Assembly: GCA_963781675.1 (NCBI GenBank)
Contig: CAWAGF010000006.1
Coordinates: 496,001-560,000, forward strand
From: SCTD01 sp963781675
GTDB taxonomy: Bacteria; Actinomycetota; Actinomycetes; Mycobacteriales; SCTD01
Length of the DNA stretch: 64,000 bases
Reading direction: 5' to 3'
The position numbers were made by a program, and so were the translations under genes. The first letter of the stretch is position 1. Each line of letters opens with the position of its first letter. The notes under the pieces were generated by a model. That model saw only the letters and a list, made by a program, of their open reading frames with translations, was not told the DNA's origin and did no database searches. Shown here piece after piece: positions 45,239-53,710 of the stretch.

Positions 45239-45747
45239 GTGCCCGCGCTGCTCGTCGTCGCGCTCGTCGTCGTCCCGCTGGTCGAGATCTACCTGCTCGT
45301 CCAGGTCGGGCAGGTCATCGGGCCGCTGCCGACCGTGGCGCTGCTGCTCGTCATGTCCGTGCTCGGCGCCTGGCTGCTGCGGCGCGAGGGCGCCAAGACG
45401 TGGCGGGCCTTCCGCGGCGCGCTGCAGGCCGGCCGGGTGCCGGCGCGGGAGGTGGCCGACGGCGCGCTGGTGGTCCTCGGCGGCGCGCTGCTGCTGACGC
45501 CCGGCTTCGCGACCGACGTCGTCGGGCTGGCCTGCGTGCTGCCGCCGAGCCGCGCGGTGCTGCGCCGGATGCTGACCGGCGTCGTGGCGCGCCGGCTGGG
45601 CGTGGCCGGGCTCGTCGGCGGGCTGGCGGCCGACCGGGCGCGGCAGCCGGGCGCGCGTGCACGGTGGTGGACGGCGAGGTCGTGGACGGCCAGGTGGTCG
45701 ACGACGGCGACGGCCCGCCGCCGCAGCGCCCGCTGCCGCCGGTCTGA
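45239..45747 (+). CDS. fxsA: FxsA family membrane protein, probable C-terminal frameshift
   Basis: A cytoplasmic membrane protein. ALLVVALVVVPLVEIYLLVQVGQVIG and TVALLLVMSVLGAWLLRREG are helices 1 and 2 of the FxsA domain, and LLLTPGFATDVVGLACVLPPSR is the third. Near 45655 the frame from GTG 45239 would turn to an Arg/Trp-rich tail; the other frame gives TVVDGEVVDGQVVDDGDG and a stop at 45747, as in family members, just before a terminator at 45767. If there is no shift the gene would end at 45817, reading through the hairpin. The role is unclear; FxsA was named from phage exclusion in Escherichia coli. Confidence 0.85.
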
Positions 45748-45766
45748 GCCCTGGACCCGGGAACGC

Positions 45767-45800
45767 CGACGGGCCGCCTCCCGGAGGAGACGGCCCGTCG
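45767..45800. terminator. Terminator hairpin between fxsA and rbpA
   Basis: A 10-bp stem (CGACGGGCCG / CGGCCCGTCG) with a 14-base loop, between convergent genes. Lies 13 bp before the rbpA stop and 19 bp after the corrected fxsA stop. Confidence 0.7.
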
Positions 45801-45813
45801 TACGGCGGAGGAG

Positions 45814-46200
45814 CTAGGCGCTCTTCTTGTCCTTGGCGCGCTCGCTCTTGAGCGCGGCCTTCACCTTGCCCTGGTGCTCGTGCAGGACGGCCAGGCGCTC
45901 GGCCAGGACCTCCTCGAGCTCGGCGGTGGAGCGGCGCTCGAGCAGCATGTCCCAGTGGGTGCGGGCCGGCTTGCCCTTCTTCTCCTCGGGCTGCGCGCCG
46001 TCGCGCAGCAGCGCGGTGGCGCCGCACACGCGGCACTCCCAGGAGGAGGGGATCTCGGCCTCAGCGGCGAACGGCATCGCCGTCTCGTGGCCGTTGGGGC
46101 AGTCGTAGGCGGTGCGCTGGCGGGGCGCGAACTCGGTGTGCCGGTCGCTCTCGTAGCTCACCGAGCCGAGTCGGGTGCCTCGCAGGACGCGATCGCTCAT
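45814..46200 (-). CDS. rbpA: RNA polymerase-binding protein RbpA
   Basis: Small actinobacterial transcription factor that binds the principal sigma factor and RNA polymerase and stabilises the open complex. GSVSYESDRHTEFAPRQRTAYDC at the N-terminus, a core with zinc-type cysteines (YDCPNGHETAMPF, WECRVCGATAL), and a C-terminal sigma-interaction helix (TPARTHWDMLLERRSTAELEEVLAERL). At 128 aa it is normal. ATG 46200 has GGAGG 8 bases upstream. A sigma-R promoter precedes it. Confidence 0.95.
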   Translation of the reverse strand: MSDRVLRGTRLGSVSYESDRHTEFAPRQRTAYDCPNGHETAMPFAAEAEIPSSWECRVCGATALLRDGAQPEEKKGKPARTHWDMLLERRSTAELEEVLAERLAVLHEHQGKVKAALKSERAKDKKSA

Positions 46201-46233
46201 GGGGTGCCTCCAGGGTCAGGTCGTCTGCCGTGA

Positions 46234-46261
46234 CAACGTGCAGACGGCTGGGAGGATTCCC
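46234..46261 (-). promoter_or_regulatory. Sigma-R (thiol-stress) promoter of rbpA
   Basis: On the minus strand GGGAAT (46256-46261) and GTTG (46234-46237) are separated by 18 bases, matching the known sigma-R consensus GGGAAT-N18-GTTG of streptomycetes, where rbpA is an established sigma-R target. The start of transcription would be about 30 bases before the ATG. Confidence 0.75.
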
Positions 46262-46316
46262 GGTCGTGCTGCCGCGGACACCTGCGGCGGAGCGCTGACG
46301 TCCCGAGGAGCCCCGC

Positions 46317-46763
46317 ATGCTGCTGCGCACCCGTCCCGAGCCCGTCCGCCGCCGCTCGCCGCTGCAGGTGCTCGCCGACCGGGCGACCCCCGCGCACCTC
46401 GCCGTCGGCCGGGCCGGGGCGGGCGCCGTCATGGTGGTGCGCCCGCGGGCGGTGCCGCAGGCACTGGGGGTCGACTCCGCGACGGCCACCCGGATGGCGT
46501 GGGCCGTCCAGATGCTCGGCGCCCGGGAGATCGCGCTGGGGCTGGGGACGCTCGCGGCCTTGCGCAGCCCGGACCGCGCCGCCTCGCGGGTCTGGCTCGC
46601 CGGCGGGGTGCTGTCGGACGGCGTGGACGCCCTGGCCGTCGCGGGCGCGCTGGCCAAGGGCCGGGTCAGCAAGGGCACCGGGCTCGGGCTGGTCGCCGTC
46701 GCCGCCGGCGCCGTCGCGCTGGGCGTGCGGGCACTGCAGCAGGACGAGGTCACAACCGTGTAG
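46317..46763 (+). CDS. Small membrane protein, DUF4267-like
   Basis: A 148-residue protein. About four hydrophobic segments follow a basic N-terminus (LAVGRAGAGAVMVVRPRAVPQALG; QMLGAREIALGLGTLAALRS; WLAGGVLSDGVDALAVAGAL; GLVAVAAGAVALGVRAL). The pattern GAREIxLGLG is seen in small membrane proteins annotated DUF4267 or hypothetical. Function unknown. The ATG has GAGGAG 8 bases upstream. Confidence 0.75.
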   Translation: MLLRTRPEPVRRRSPLQVLADRATPAHLAVGRAGAGAVMVVRPRAVPQALGVDSATATRMAWAVQMLGAREIALGLGTLAALRSPDRAASRVWLAGGVLSDGVDALAVAGALAKGRVSKGTGLGLVAVAAGAVALGVRALQQDEVTTV

Positions 46764-46845
46764 TTCGTCCGGATTGCTCAGGCGGGCCGCGCCGGTGGCC
46801 GAGGACCGATACAACATCAGTCACTCGAACCACAGGAGGCGCGCC

Positions 46846-47976
46846 GTGTCGCCCGTCCGATCCTCCGGACTGCGTCTGCGCGCCGTCGGTCTCGTCGTCG
46901 CCTGCCTGGCCCTTGCCGCGGGCACCACCTTCGCGCGGAGCGGGGCGGCGGCGCCCCTCGACGGCGCGCCGGACCAGGCTGCCGCCGACGTGCTGCACGT
47001 CGCCCGCAACCAGCTCGGCGACCCCTACGTCTGGGGCGGCACCGGACCGGACGGCTGGGACTGCTCCGGCCTGTCCCGGCTGTGGAAGAGCGTCGGCGGC
47101 GCGGGCGACATGCCGCGCGTCAGCCGCGACCAGCAGGAGTGGGCGGTGCCGATCCCGCAGGAGCAGGCCCTGCGCGGCGACCTCGTCTTCTTCGGCAACC
47201 CGGTCACGCACGTCGGGATCGTCTCCGGTGGCGGCTACATGATCGACGCGGGCGCCTCCCGGTCCGCCGTCGTCGAGCGCCGCATCTGGACGGCCGGCGT
47301 GGTGCGGTACGGCCGGGTGCCCCGCCGCGGGATGCCGGCCGTCAAGCCGTGGACCCCGCCGCCGCTGCCCTCGCCCGTGCCGGCTGCGCCCGTGGCCGAC
47401 TCGCCCGACGCGGCGGCTGCCGCCCCCCGGTCGGTCCCGGCGCGCACCAGCCCGAAGCCGAGCCCGAAGCCGAGCCCGACCGCCACCAAGGCCCCGAAGC
47501 CGCGCCGACCGCAAGCGGCCAGCAAGCCGGTGAGCAAGCCGGTCAGCAAGCCGGTCAGCAAGCCGGTCAGCAAGCCGGTCACCGCCGGCCTTGCCCCGCT
47601 CGCCGGCCTGCCCGGCACCCAGAAGGCGCCCTCCAGCAAGGTCGCCCTGCGCGCCGCCGCGGGCGCGAAGTCCGTCGCCGGCCGCCCGGTCGGGCCATCG
47701 GGCTGGAACGACGTCAGCCTGGTCGCCACCGCCTGGAAGCACGCCGGGGGAGCGGCGCTGCCCAGCAACCGCGCCGCCCTCGTCGCCAGGGGCAAGCGGG
47801 TCGCGCTGGCCGACGCCCGGGTCGGCGACCTGGTCGTCTACGACCGCCCGGACCAGCCGCACCTCGGCGTCTACCTCGGCCACGGCTACATGGTCGACGC
47901 CTCCGCTACGCTCGGCCGCGTCGTCGTCCGCCGCGTCTACGCCGCCCCGTCGGTCCGGCTGGTGCGGCTCGGCTGA
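46846..47976 (+). CDS. Exported NlpC/P60 peptidase with a second, degenerate NlpC/P60 domain
   Basis: Cell-wall hydrolase, expected to cut peptidoglycan stem peptides. The signal-peptide-like N-terminus (LRAVGLVVACLALAAGTTFA) is followed by domain 1 (about 45-160) with the catalytic Cys in GPDGWDCSGLSRLW and His in THVGIVSGGGYMID. A Pro/Lys/Ser linker with a five-fold SKPV repeat leads to domain 2 (about 285-375): GPSGWNDVSLVATAW aligns to the Cys motif but lacks Cys, while PHLGVYLGHGYMVD keeps the His. I start at GTG 46846 (CAGGAGGC upstream), giving 376 aa. Domain 2 may bind wall or regulate domain 1. Confidence 0.88.
   Translation: MSPVRSSGLRLRAVGLVVACLALAAGTTFARSGAAAPLDGAPDQAAADVLHVARNQLGDPYVWGGTGPDGWDCSGLSRLWKSVGGAGDMPRVSRDQQEWAVPIPQEQALRGDLVFFGNPVTHVGIVSGGGYMIDAGASRSAVVERRIWTAGVVRYGRVPRRGMPAVKPWTPPPLPSPVPAAPVADSPDAAAAAPRSVPARTSPKPSPKPSPTATKAPKPRRPQAASKPVSKPVSKPVSKPVSKPVTAGLAPLAGLPGTQKAPSSKVALRAAAGAKSVAGRPVGPSGWNDVSLVATAWKHAGGAALPSNRAALVARGKRVALADARVGDLVVYDRPDQPHLGVYLGHGYMVDASATLGRVVVRRVYAAPSVRLVRLG
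47521..47580 (+). repeat. Five 12-bp tandem repeats coding SKPV linker
   Basis: AGCAAGCCGGT(C/G) repeated five times in frame, coding (SKPV)5 between the two NlpC/P60 domains. Just before are Ser-Pro-Lys-Pro repeats. Such repeats tend to change copy number by slippage, which would alter linker length. Confidence 0.9.
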
Positions 47977-48110
47977 GCCCGCGCCGGACCACCGCACGGG
48001 TGGCGCAGGTCACGTCCGGCCGGCTCGCGGGCGGCTCGTCGTACGGAACAATGGGTTGATCGCTGCGCGTTCTGCGGAGCGGACCAGACCGTCGACGTCG
48101 AGGAGTGCTC

Positions 48111-49598
48111 GTGGCGCGCCCAGGGACCGAGGACCGCCCGCTGCGGGTGGCGATCGTCGGCGCCGGCCCGGCCGGCATCTACGCCGCCGACGTGCTGATG
48201 AAGAGCGACACCCCCGTCTCGATCGACCTGTACGAGCGCCAGCCGGCGCCGTTCGGCCTGATCCGCTACGGCGTCGCGCCGGACCACCCGCGCATCAAGG
48301 GCATCGTCAAGGCGCTGCACCAGGTGCTGTCCAAGCCCGAGATCCGCCTGCTGGGCAACGTCGAGTACGGCGTGGACGTCAAGCTCGACGACCTGCGCCG
48401 CTACTACGACGCGGTGGTCTTCACGACCGGCGCCGAGAAGGACCGCGACCTCGACGTCCCCGGCGTCGACCTGCCGGGCAGCTTCGGCGGCGCGGACTTC
48501 GTCTCGTGGTTCGACGGCCACCCGGACGTTCCGCGCGAGTGGCCGCTCGAGGCGGAGTCGATCGCGGTCGTCGGCGCCGGCAACGTCGGGCTCGACGTCG
48601 CCCGGATGCTCAGCAAGACCGCCGACGAGCTGCTCGTCACCGAGATCCCGGACAACGTCTACCAGGGGCTCAAGGCCTCGCCGGTGCGCGAGGTGCACGT
48701 CTTCGCCCGCCGTGGCCCGGCGCAGGCGAAGTTCACCCCGCTCGAGCTCCGCGAGCTCGACCACTCGCCGAACGTCGAGGTGCTGGTCAACCCCGAGGAC
48801 ATCGAGTACGACGACGGCTCGGTCGCGGCGATCAACAGCGACAACCAGACCAAGCTCGTCGTGCGCGAGCTGGAGAAGTACGCGATGCGCACCGCCGAGC
48901 ACGGCGAGGGAGAGCGCCCGCGCAAGCTGTGGCTGCACTTCTTCGAGTCGCCCGTGGAGATCACCGGCGACGGCAGGGTCGAGGGCTTCCGCACCGAGCG
49001 CACCGAGCTGACCGGCGACGGCAACGTCACGGGCACCGGCGTCTTCCACGACTGGCCCGTGCAGGCGGTCTACCGCTGCGTCGGCTACCGCTCCACCGAG
49101 CTGCCCGGCCTGCCGTGGGACAGCAGCAACCACGTCGTGCCGCACGCCAAGGGCCGGGTGCTCGACCTCGACGGCACGCCGATCCCGGGCGTCTACGTCA
49201 ACGGCTGGGTCAAGCGCGGCCCGGTCGGGCTGATCGGCCACACCAAGGGCGACGCGATCGAGACGGTCGGCTCCATGCTCGAGGACCTGGACGCGATGCC
49301 GGCGGCCGCCGAGCCGTCCGTCGAGGCCGTCACCGAGTTCCTCGCCGCCCGCGGGGTCGCCTACACGACCTGGGACGGCTGGCAGCTGCTGGACGCCCAC
49401 GAGCTCTCCCTGGGCGCGGCCTTCGGGCCGGTCGGCGATCAGCCGCGCGAGCGCGTGAAGGTCGTCGACCGCGAGACCATGGTCGAGGTCTCCCGCGCCG
49501 TGCAGGCCGTCGAGGACGGCGAGCCCGGCGCGGAGCAGCGCCTGGACGACGCGCTCGAAGCCGCCGACGCGCAGATCGCGGCGAACACCCCCTCCTGA
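48111..49598 (+). CDS. Ferredoxin/adrenodoxin-type NADP+ reductase (FprA-like)
   Basis: FAD enzyme that passes electrons between NADPH and ferredoxins. Rossmann motif for FAD: AIVGAGPAGIYAADVLMKS; PAPFGLIRYGVAPDHPRIKGI is the family signature; the NADPH motif is VVGAGNVGLDVARML; the C-terminus has VYVNGWVKRGPVGLIGHTKGDA. The length of 495 aa is close to mycobacterial FprA. I choose GTG 48111 (GAGGAG 6 bases upstream) over 48105, which lies directly on that Shine-Dalgarno. It could supply electrons to a Rieske or P450 partner, not identified here. Confidence 0.9.
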   Translation: MARPGTEDRPLRVAIVGAGPAGIYAADVLMKSDTPVSIDLYERQPAPFGLIRYGVAPDHPRIKGIVKALHQVLSKPEIRLLGNVEYGVDVKLDDLRRYYDAVVFTTGAEKDRDLDVPGVDLPGSFGGADFVSWFDGHPDVPREWPLEAESIAVVGAGNVGLDVARMLSKTADELLVTEIPDNVYQGLKASPVREVHVFARRGPAQAKFTPLELRELDHSPNVEVLVNPEDIEYDDGSVAAINSDNQTKLVVRELEKYAMRTAEHGEGERPRKLWLHFFESPVEITGDGRVEGFRTERTELTGDGNVTGTGVFHDWPVQAVYRCVGYRSTELPGLPWDSSNHVVPHAKGRVLDLDGTPIPGVYVNGWVKRGPVGLIGHTKGDAIETVGSMLEDLDAMPAAAEPSVEAVTEFLAARGVAYTTWDGWQLLDAHELSLGAAFGPVGDQPRERVKVVDRETMVEVSRAVQAVEDGEPGAEQRLDDALEAADAQIAANTPS

Positions 49599-49629
49599 CC
49601 GGGCAGGAGCCGCCCAGCGGCACGTCGTG

Positions 49630-49658
49630 GCCGGTCGCCCGGTCTCGTCGCGACCGGC
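49630..49658. terminator. Candidate terminator between the reductase and DUF1501 genes
   Basis: An 8-bp perfect stem (GCCGGTCG / CGACCGGC) with a 13-base loop in the 106-bp gap between convergent genes. Confidence 0.45.
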
Positions 49659-49704
49659 GCTGCTCGCCTCGTACGACCAGGCGCGCAGCGGATCCCCCGT
49701 GCAA

Positions 49705-50943
49705 CTACCCGCGAGCGAGGCCGAGGAACGCCGGGCGGAAGCCAGGGAAGACCTGCGCGAGGGCGCTCTCCGGCACCCGCGCCCGCCGAACGAGCAGCTC
49801 GCCGACGACCGAGCGGAAGTCGGTCGTGCCGGCCAGGTCGCCGTGGTCCAGCGCCGCCTCCGTGAGCCCGGGCCAGCGGCCGTGGACCTTGCCGCCGACG
49901 ACCCCGCCGCCCATGACCAGCATGGCGTTGCCGAAGCCGTGGTCCACGCCGCCGGAGCCGTTCTCCTTGGCCCGCCGGCCGAACTCGCTGATGGTCAGCA
50001 GCGTGACGCGCGACAGGTCGGTGCCGAGGTCGGTGGCGAAGGCGAGCAGCGCGGCCGCGAGCTCGCCGGCCTTGTCCGCCATCCAGCCGGTGCCGGCACG
50101 GCCGAGGCCGGAGTGCATGTCCCAGTCGCCGAGGTCGACGCAGGCGGCCTGCAGGCCGTTGCCGGCACGGACGAGGCGGGCCACGTCCGCGAGCGCCCGG
50201 CCCAGGTCGCTGTCCGGGTAGGCCGCGCCGTTGCGGGGCGTGGCGTCGGTGGTGACGACGGCCTCGGCGGTGCGCACGGCGTCGAGAGTGAGCCGCGCGG
50301 CCGGCACCTGCGGCGAGTCGACGCCGGTGTGCAGGGCGGAGAGGGCGGTCGTCAGGCGCGGTCCGACCCAGTCGGAGGAGGCGAGTGCGAAGCGCTTGAG
50401 GCTGCGGGCCGCCAGCTCGGGCTCGGGACCGGCGAGCAGCCGGCCCGGGGTGCCGGAGCCGAGGCGGGCAGCCTGGAACACCGCACCGGTGCCGGTGACG
50501 CCGAGGACCCGGTCCAGCCAGCCGGTGCGCAGCGTGGTGCCGGGCGCGGCCCGCTCCAGCTCCTCGGTGGCCGCGAAGTGGGAGCGCGAGCCGTCCGGGC
50601 TGCCCACCGCGTGGACGGCGCCGAGCGTGCCGGCGTCCCACAGCGGCTTGAGCGGCGCGAGGCCGGGGTGCAGCACGAACATGCGGTCGCCGGTCGGGAC
50701 GCCGGTCGAGGCGGGGATGCCGATCGTCGGGCGCAGGCGCGCGTAGTCGGGGTCGCCCACCGGGGCGATCAGGGAGAGCCCGTCCATGCCACCGCGCAGG
50801 CTGAGCACGACGAGGACGTCGCCTGCGGCGTCGGCGGCGTACGCCGTCCGGACCGACACGGCGCCGGTCGCCGCGACGACGCCCAGCCCCTGGAGGAAGC
50901 GGCGGCGGGACAGGCCGCGCGCCTCGTCGCAGCAGGCGCTCAT
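49705..50943 (-). CDS. DUF1501 family Tat-exported protein
   Basis: A 412-residue exported protein of the sulfatase-like DUF1501 family. The N-terminus has a twin-arginine-type signal (LSRRRFLQGLGVVAATGAVSV, ending AYA). VVLSLRGGMDGLSLIAPVGD, FVLHPGLAPLKPLWD, HFAATEELERA, DWDMHSGLG, TISEFGRRAKENGSGGVDHGFGNAMLVMGG and GRWPGL are typical. It is nearly always paired with a DUF1800 gene, as here (4-bp overlap). Function unknown; a secreted hydrolase is likely. Confidence 0.9.
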   Translation of the reverse strand: MSACCDEARGLSRRRFLQGLGVVAATGAVSVRTAYAADAAGDVLVVLSLRGGMDGLSLIAPVGDPDYARLRPTIGIPASTGVPTGDRMFVLHPGLAPLKPLWDAGTLGAVHAVGSPDGSRSHFAATEELERAAPGTTLRTGWLDRVLGVTGTGAVFQAARLGSGTPGRLLAGPEPELAARSLKRFALASSDWVGPRLTTALSALHTGVDSPQVPAARLTLDAVRTAEAVVTTDATPRNGAAYPDSDLGRALADVARLVRAGNGLQAACVDLGDWDMHSGLGRAGTGWMADKAGELAAALLAFATDLGTDLSRVTLLTISEFGRRAKENGSGGVDHGFGNAMLVMGGGVVGGKVHGRWPGLTEAALDHGDLAGTTDFRSVVGELLVRRARVPESALAQVFPGFRPAFLGLARG

Positions 50944-52550
50944 CGCACGCTCCAGGCAGGGGAGTCGAGCAGCAGCGCGACGAGGACGGGGAAGATGCCG
51001 ACGTCGCTGTCGCGCACCGGGCCGGGTCCGCCGAGGAAGGCGACCAGGGCGTCGCGGTGCCCCGCGGGGAGGACGGTGCCGGGCATCAGCCGCGCCGCGG
51101 CGGCGGTCACCAGGTCGGCGCGGGTGGCGGGGCGGGGGCCGGGCAGCAGCCGGGCGAACAGGTTCGTGCCGGGGTAGACGAGCCCCTCCTTCCACCAGGC
51201 CATCGTCAGGCCGGCGTGGACGTTCCAGCGGCCGAGGACCGTCCCGGTGCCGGTCCACGCGGACGCGACGTCGGGGTAGCCGTCCGGCGGGTGCCAGCCG
51301 AAGGGCGCGTGCCCCATCTCGTGCAGCTCCCAGCACAGGTCGGCGACGGCCTCGCTGCCGCTGGCGGCCGGCACGATCCCGAGCGCGCGGACGCTGGCGA
51401 CGACGTCCTCGTACGGCCGGCGGTACTTCTGCCCGGCGCTCGCGGCGAACTCCGGGCTCGTGAGCAGCGCGCGCAGCACCGGCACGACCGCGGTGCCGGA
51501 GGCGAGGTAGACCGCGGCGAGCCGGTCCACCAGCGCGGGCGGCGGGGTGTCGGAGACGAAGCGGACGCAGAGCTTGGACGCGATGCGCCGGGCCGTGGCC
51601 GGGTGGGCGGCGAGGTGGCGCAGCAGGCTGTCGCCGACTGCGACGCCCTCCGCAGCGGAGGTGTTCGGGTGCGACCAGCCGAGCACCGACAGCGGCCCCA
51701 CGTGGTGCCACTCCGGGCGGTACCGGAAGGTCCCGAGGTTCGCGGCGACGCCGCCGTTCCAGGGCGTCCAGGTGGAGCGGCCGGTCAGCGCGCGGGCGAC
51801 GGCGACGACGTCGGCCTGCGTGTAGCCGGCATCGCGCCCGACGGTGTGCAGCTCGAGCAGCTCGCGGCCGTAGTTCTCGTTCGGCGCCGAGCCCTTGGAC
51901 TCCGCACCGTCCAGGTAGCGCAGCATCGCCGGGGAGGACGCGCTCGCGACCAGCATGTCGCTGAAGCGGCCCAGCGCGTGCGGGCGGATGACGTGCCGGT
52001 CGTCCCAGCCCTTGCCCGACCAGACGTCGCCGGCCGGCGCCGTCGTGTTGAGGTGGTTGGACCAGAACTCGACCATGACCTCGAACAGCTGGCGCTTGCT
52101 CCAGCAGGCCCGTACGAACGCCTGCCGGACCGTGTCCATCATGCCGGGCCAGGCGCCGAGCTCGTGCTCGGCGTGCATCTGCGGCGGGTCGGAGAAGTAG
52201 TGCGGGAACCGCCGCACGACCGCGTCGCAGGCGCTGTCGTCGAGCCGCTCCGGGGCCAGCTGCTGCTCCAGCCAGGCCGCCGGGTCGCGGGACTCGGCCA
52301 GCAGCTCCGGCGTCAGGCCGTACGTCGTGCGCTTGAGCAGGTGACGGGTGAACGCCTCGCCGGTCGGGAGCGCGGGCGCCGCCGAGGGCGCCGGCGCGGG
52401 CGCCGCGGGAGTGCGGCGGGGGACCTGGGCGCTGACCGGTCCCAGCCTGCGGCGCTCGGCAGCGTGCGCGGCACCGGGTGCGGCCTGGACGGCGGCCAGC
52501 GCGGCGACGCCGGTCGCACCGCGCAGCAGCGCCCGTCGGCTCGTGGTCAT
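50940..52550 (-). CDS. DUF1800 family Tat-exported protein
   Basis: Partner of the DUF1501 protein. I start at ATG 52550 (MTTSRRALLRGATGVAAL, a twin-arginine-like signal ending AHA); a longer frame from 52589 exists. HLLKRTTYGLTPELL, MVEFWSNHLNTTAPAG, NENYGRELLELHTVG, YTQADVVAVARALTGRS, SKLCVRFVSDTPP and LLTSPEFAA are family marks. The 536 aa are normal. Its stop overlaps the DUF1501 start. Role unknown. Confidence 0.9.
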   Translation of the reverse strand: MTTSRRALLRGATGVAALAAVQAAPGAAHAAERRRLGPVSAQVPRRTPAAPAPAPSAAPALPTGEAFTRHLLKRTTYGLTPELLAESRDPAAWLEQQLAPERLDDSACDAVVRRFPHYFSDPPQMHAEHELGAWPGMMDTVRQAFVRACWSKRQLFEVMVEFWSNHLNTTAPAGDVWSGKGWDDRHVIRPHALGRFSDMLVASASSPAMLRYLDGAESKGSAPNENYGRELLELHTVGRDAGYTQADVVAVARALTGRSTWTPWNGGVAANLGTFRYRPEWHHVGPLSVLGWSHPNTSAAEGVAVGDSLLRHLAAHPATARRIASKLCVRFVSDTPPPALVDRLAAVYLASGTAVVPVLRALLTSPEFAASAGQKYRRPYEDVVASVRALGIVPAASGSEAVADLCWELHEMGHAPFGWHPPDGYPDVASAWTGTGTVLGRWNVHAGLTMAWWKEGLVYPGTNLFARLLPGPRPATRADLVTAAAARLMPGTVLPAGHRDALVAFLGGPGPVRDSDVGIFPVLVALLLDSPAWSVR

Positions 52551-52634
52551 GCACTGGACGTCGGGCGAACCGGACATCCGCGGGTTCACCCGTGCGGGTG
52601 AACAGGCCCCCGTGCGGATGACCGGCTCAGCCGG

Positions 52635-52898
52635 TCAGGTGGCGGTGCCGTCCTCGTCCGGCAGGACGACCGCGCCGAGCTGGTGCTCCAGCAGGCCGAG
52701 CACCTGACCGGGCCGCAGCGGCGGCGCCTCGTCGACCGGCAGCTCGTCGGCCGCCGGCTCCGGCTCGTCCACGCCGAGCGCGACCAGCCACGCGGACGTC
52801 TCGGAGTGCCGGCGCTCCTGCACCAGCTCGTCGAGCAGGTCTTCCTCCTGCGCCGCCGGCACCGCGTCGTACAGGTCGTCGAGCTCCACGGACCCCAT
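52635..52898 (-). CDS. Hypothetical acidic protein
   Basis: An 87-residue acidic protein from ATG 52898 (MGSVELDDLYDAVPAAQEEDLLDEL); a start at 52934 would add 12 residues. It has ERRHSETSAWLVALGVDE and a C-terminal LGLLEHQLGAVVLPDEDG. No known motif. Helical and soluble by composition. Not recognised. Confidence 0.5.
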   Translation of the reverse strand: MGSVELDDLYDAVPAAQEEDLLDELVQERRHSETSAWLVALGVDEPEPAADELPVDEAPPLRPGQVLGLLEHQLGAVVLPDEDGTAT

Positions 52899-53047
52899 CC
52901 TGCCGCGCGCCTGCACATCGCCGATAATCGACACTATGTCAGGTCAGCGGGACCAGGTCCTCCCCGTGCACGACGGCGCCCGGCGCGACGAGGTGCTCAG
53001 GCTCGTCGGGCCGGGCGCAGTCGGTCGTGCAGTCCAGCGTGGTGGGG

Positions 53048-53641
53048 CTACAGGGTGAGGAAGACCTGCGCGGCGTAGACGCGCCCCGTCGACGTGGTCA
53101 CGTCGCCGACGCCGAGGTGCGTGAAGCTGGCGTTCAGGATGTTGGCGCGGTGGCCGGCGGAGCCCATCCACATCTGCACGAGCGCCTCGGGGCTGACGTT
53201 GCCGTAGGCGACGTTCTCGCCGGCACCGCGGGCACCGCAGCTGCTCATGATCGGCGACAGCGCCTGGTGGCTGAGCGCGCCGGCGGTGGCGAGCCTGCCG
53301 GCCCAGGTGTCGGCGAAGCCGTCGGCGCAGGAGGAGAAGGCCAGCGGGCGCAGGCCGCGGCTGGTGCGCTCGGCGTTGGTGAGGGCCAGGACGCGTCCGG
53401 CGTACGAGGAGGTCGTCGCGGGACCGACCACCGGGGCGGTCACGACCGGTGCGCTCGTGCGGGGCGCCTGCACGGTGCGCGTGCGCGCGGCGCGCTTGAC
53501 CCGCTTGGCCTCGGAGTTCTTGTAGGTCTTGGCCATGGCTGACACGGTGGGCAGGGAGTCGGACGCGCTGGCCGCCGACGCACTGACCGGGACGAGCACG
53601 ACACCGGCGAGGATCGCGACGGAGAGTGAACGCAGACGCAT
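53048..53641 (-). CDS. Secreted CAP-domain protein (SCP/PR1-like)
   Basis: A 197-residue exported protein. The signal peptide is residues 1-27 (LRSLSVAILAGVVLVPVSASAAS), followed by a basic linker with AKRVKRAARTRT and the CAP domain (about 85-197): LALTNAERTSRGLRPLAF, LSHQALSPIMSSCGARGAGENVAYGN (metal-site His and Glu), AGHRANILNASFTHLGVG (second His). Bacterial CAP proteins are of unsettled function. Two cysteines in the domain could form a disulfide. The leader holds a 7-bp hairpin (53692-53710). Confidence 0.88.
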   Translation of the reverse strand: MRLRSLSVAILAGVVLVPVSASAASASDSLPTVSAMAKTYKNSEAKRVKRAARTRTVQAPRTSAPVVTAPVVGPATTSSYAGRVLALTNAERTSRGLRPLAFSSCADGFADTWAGRLATAGALSHQALSPIMSSCGARGAGENVAYGNVSPEALVQMWMGSAGHRANILNASFTHLGVGDVTTSTGRVYAAQVFLTL

Positions 53642-53691
53642 GGGACCGGCCTCACCTTGGGAGCAGTTGTCCGGTTCTTCGGCACGACCCT

Positions 53692-53710
53692 TCGTCACCT
53701 TGAGTGACGA
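53692..53710. promoter_or_regulatory. Hairpin in the leader of the CAP protein gene
   Basis: TCGTCAC-5-base loop-GTGACGA, perfect 7-bp stem between the divergent CAP gene (start 53641) and the exported protein gene (start 53726). On the CAP side it is followed by an unusually A-rich leader stretch with GCCGAAGAACCGG. May be an attenuator, an operator or part of a structured leader. Confidence 0.35.

Noticed and set aside
47521..47580. Short regular repeats suggesting a CRISPR array
   Set aside because: The 12-bp units are contiguous, in frame and code for an SKPV linker; there are no spacers.
49627..51177. A 516-codon plus-strand frame opposite the DUF1501 and DUF1800 genes
   Set aside because: Shadow of those genes; no motif and Arg/Ala/Gly-rich.
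52938..53047. Possible tiny minus-strand gene with LDCTTDC ... VVHGEDLVPLT
   Set aside because: About 33 codons, no ATG or GTG start in frame and no ribosome-binding site.
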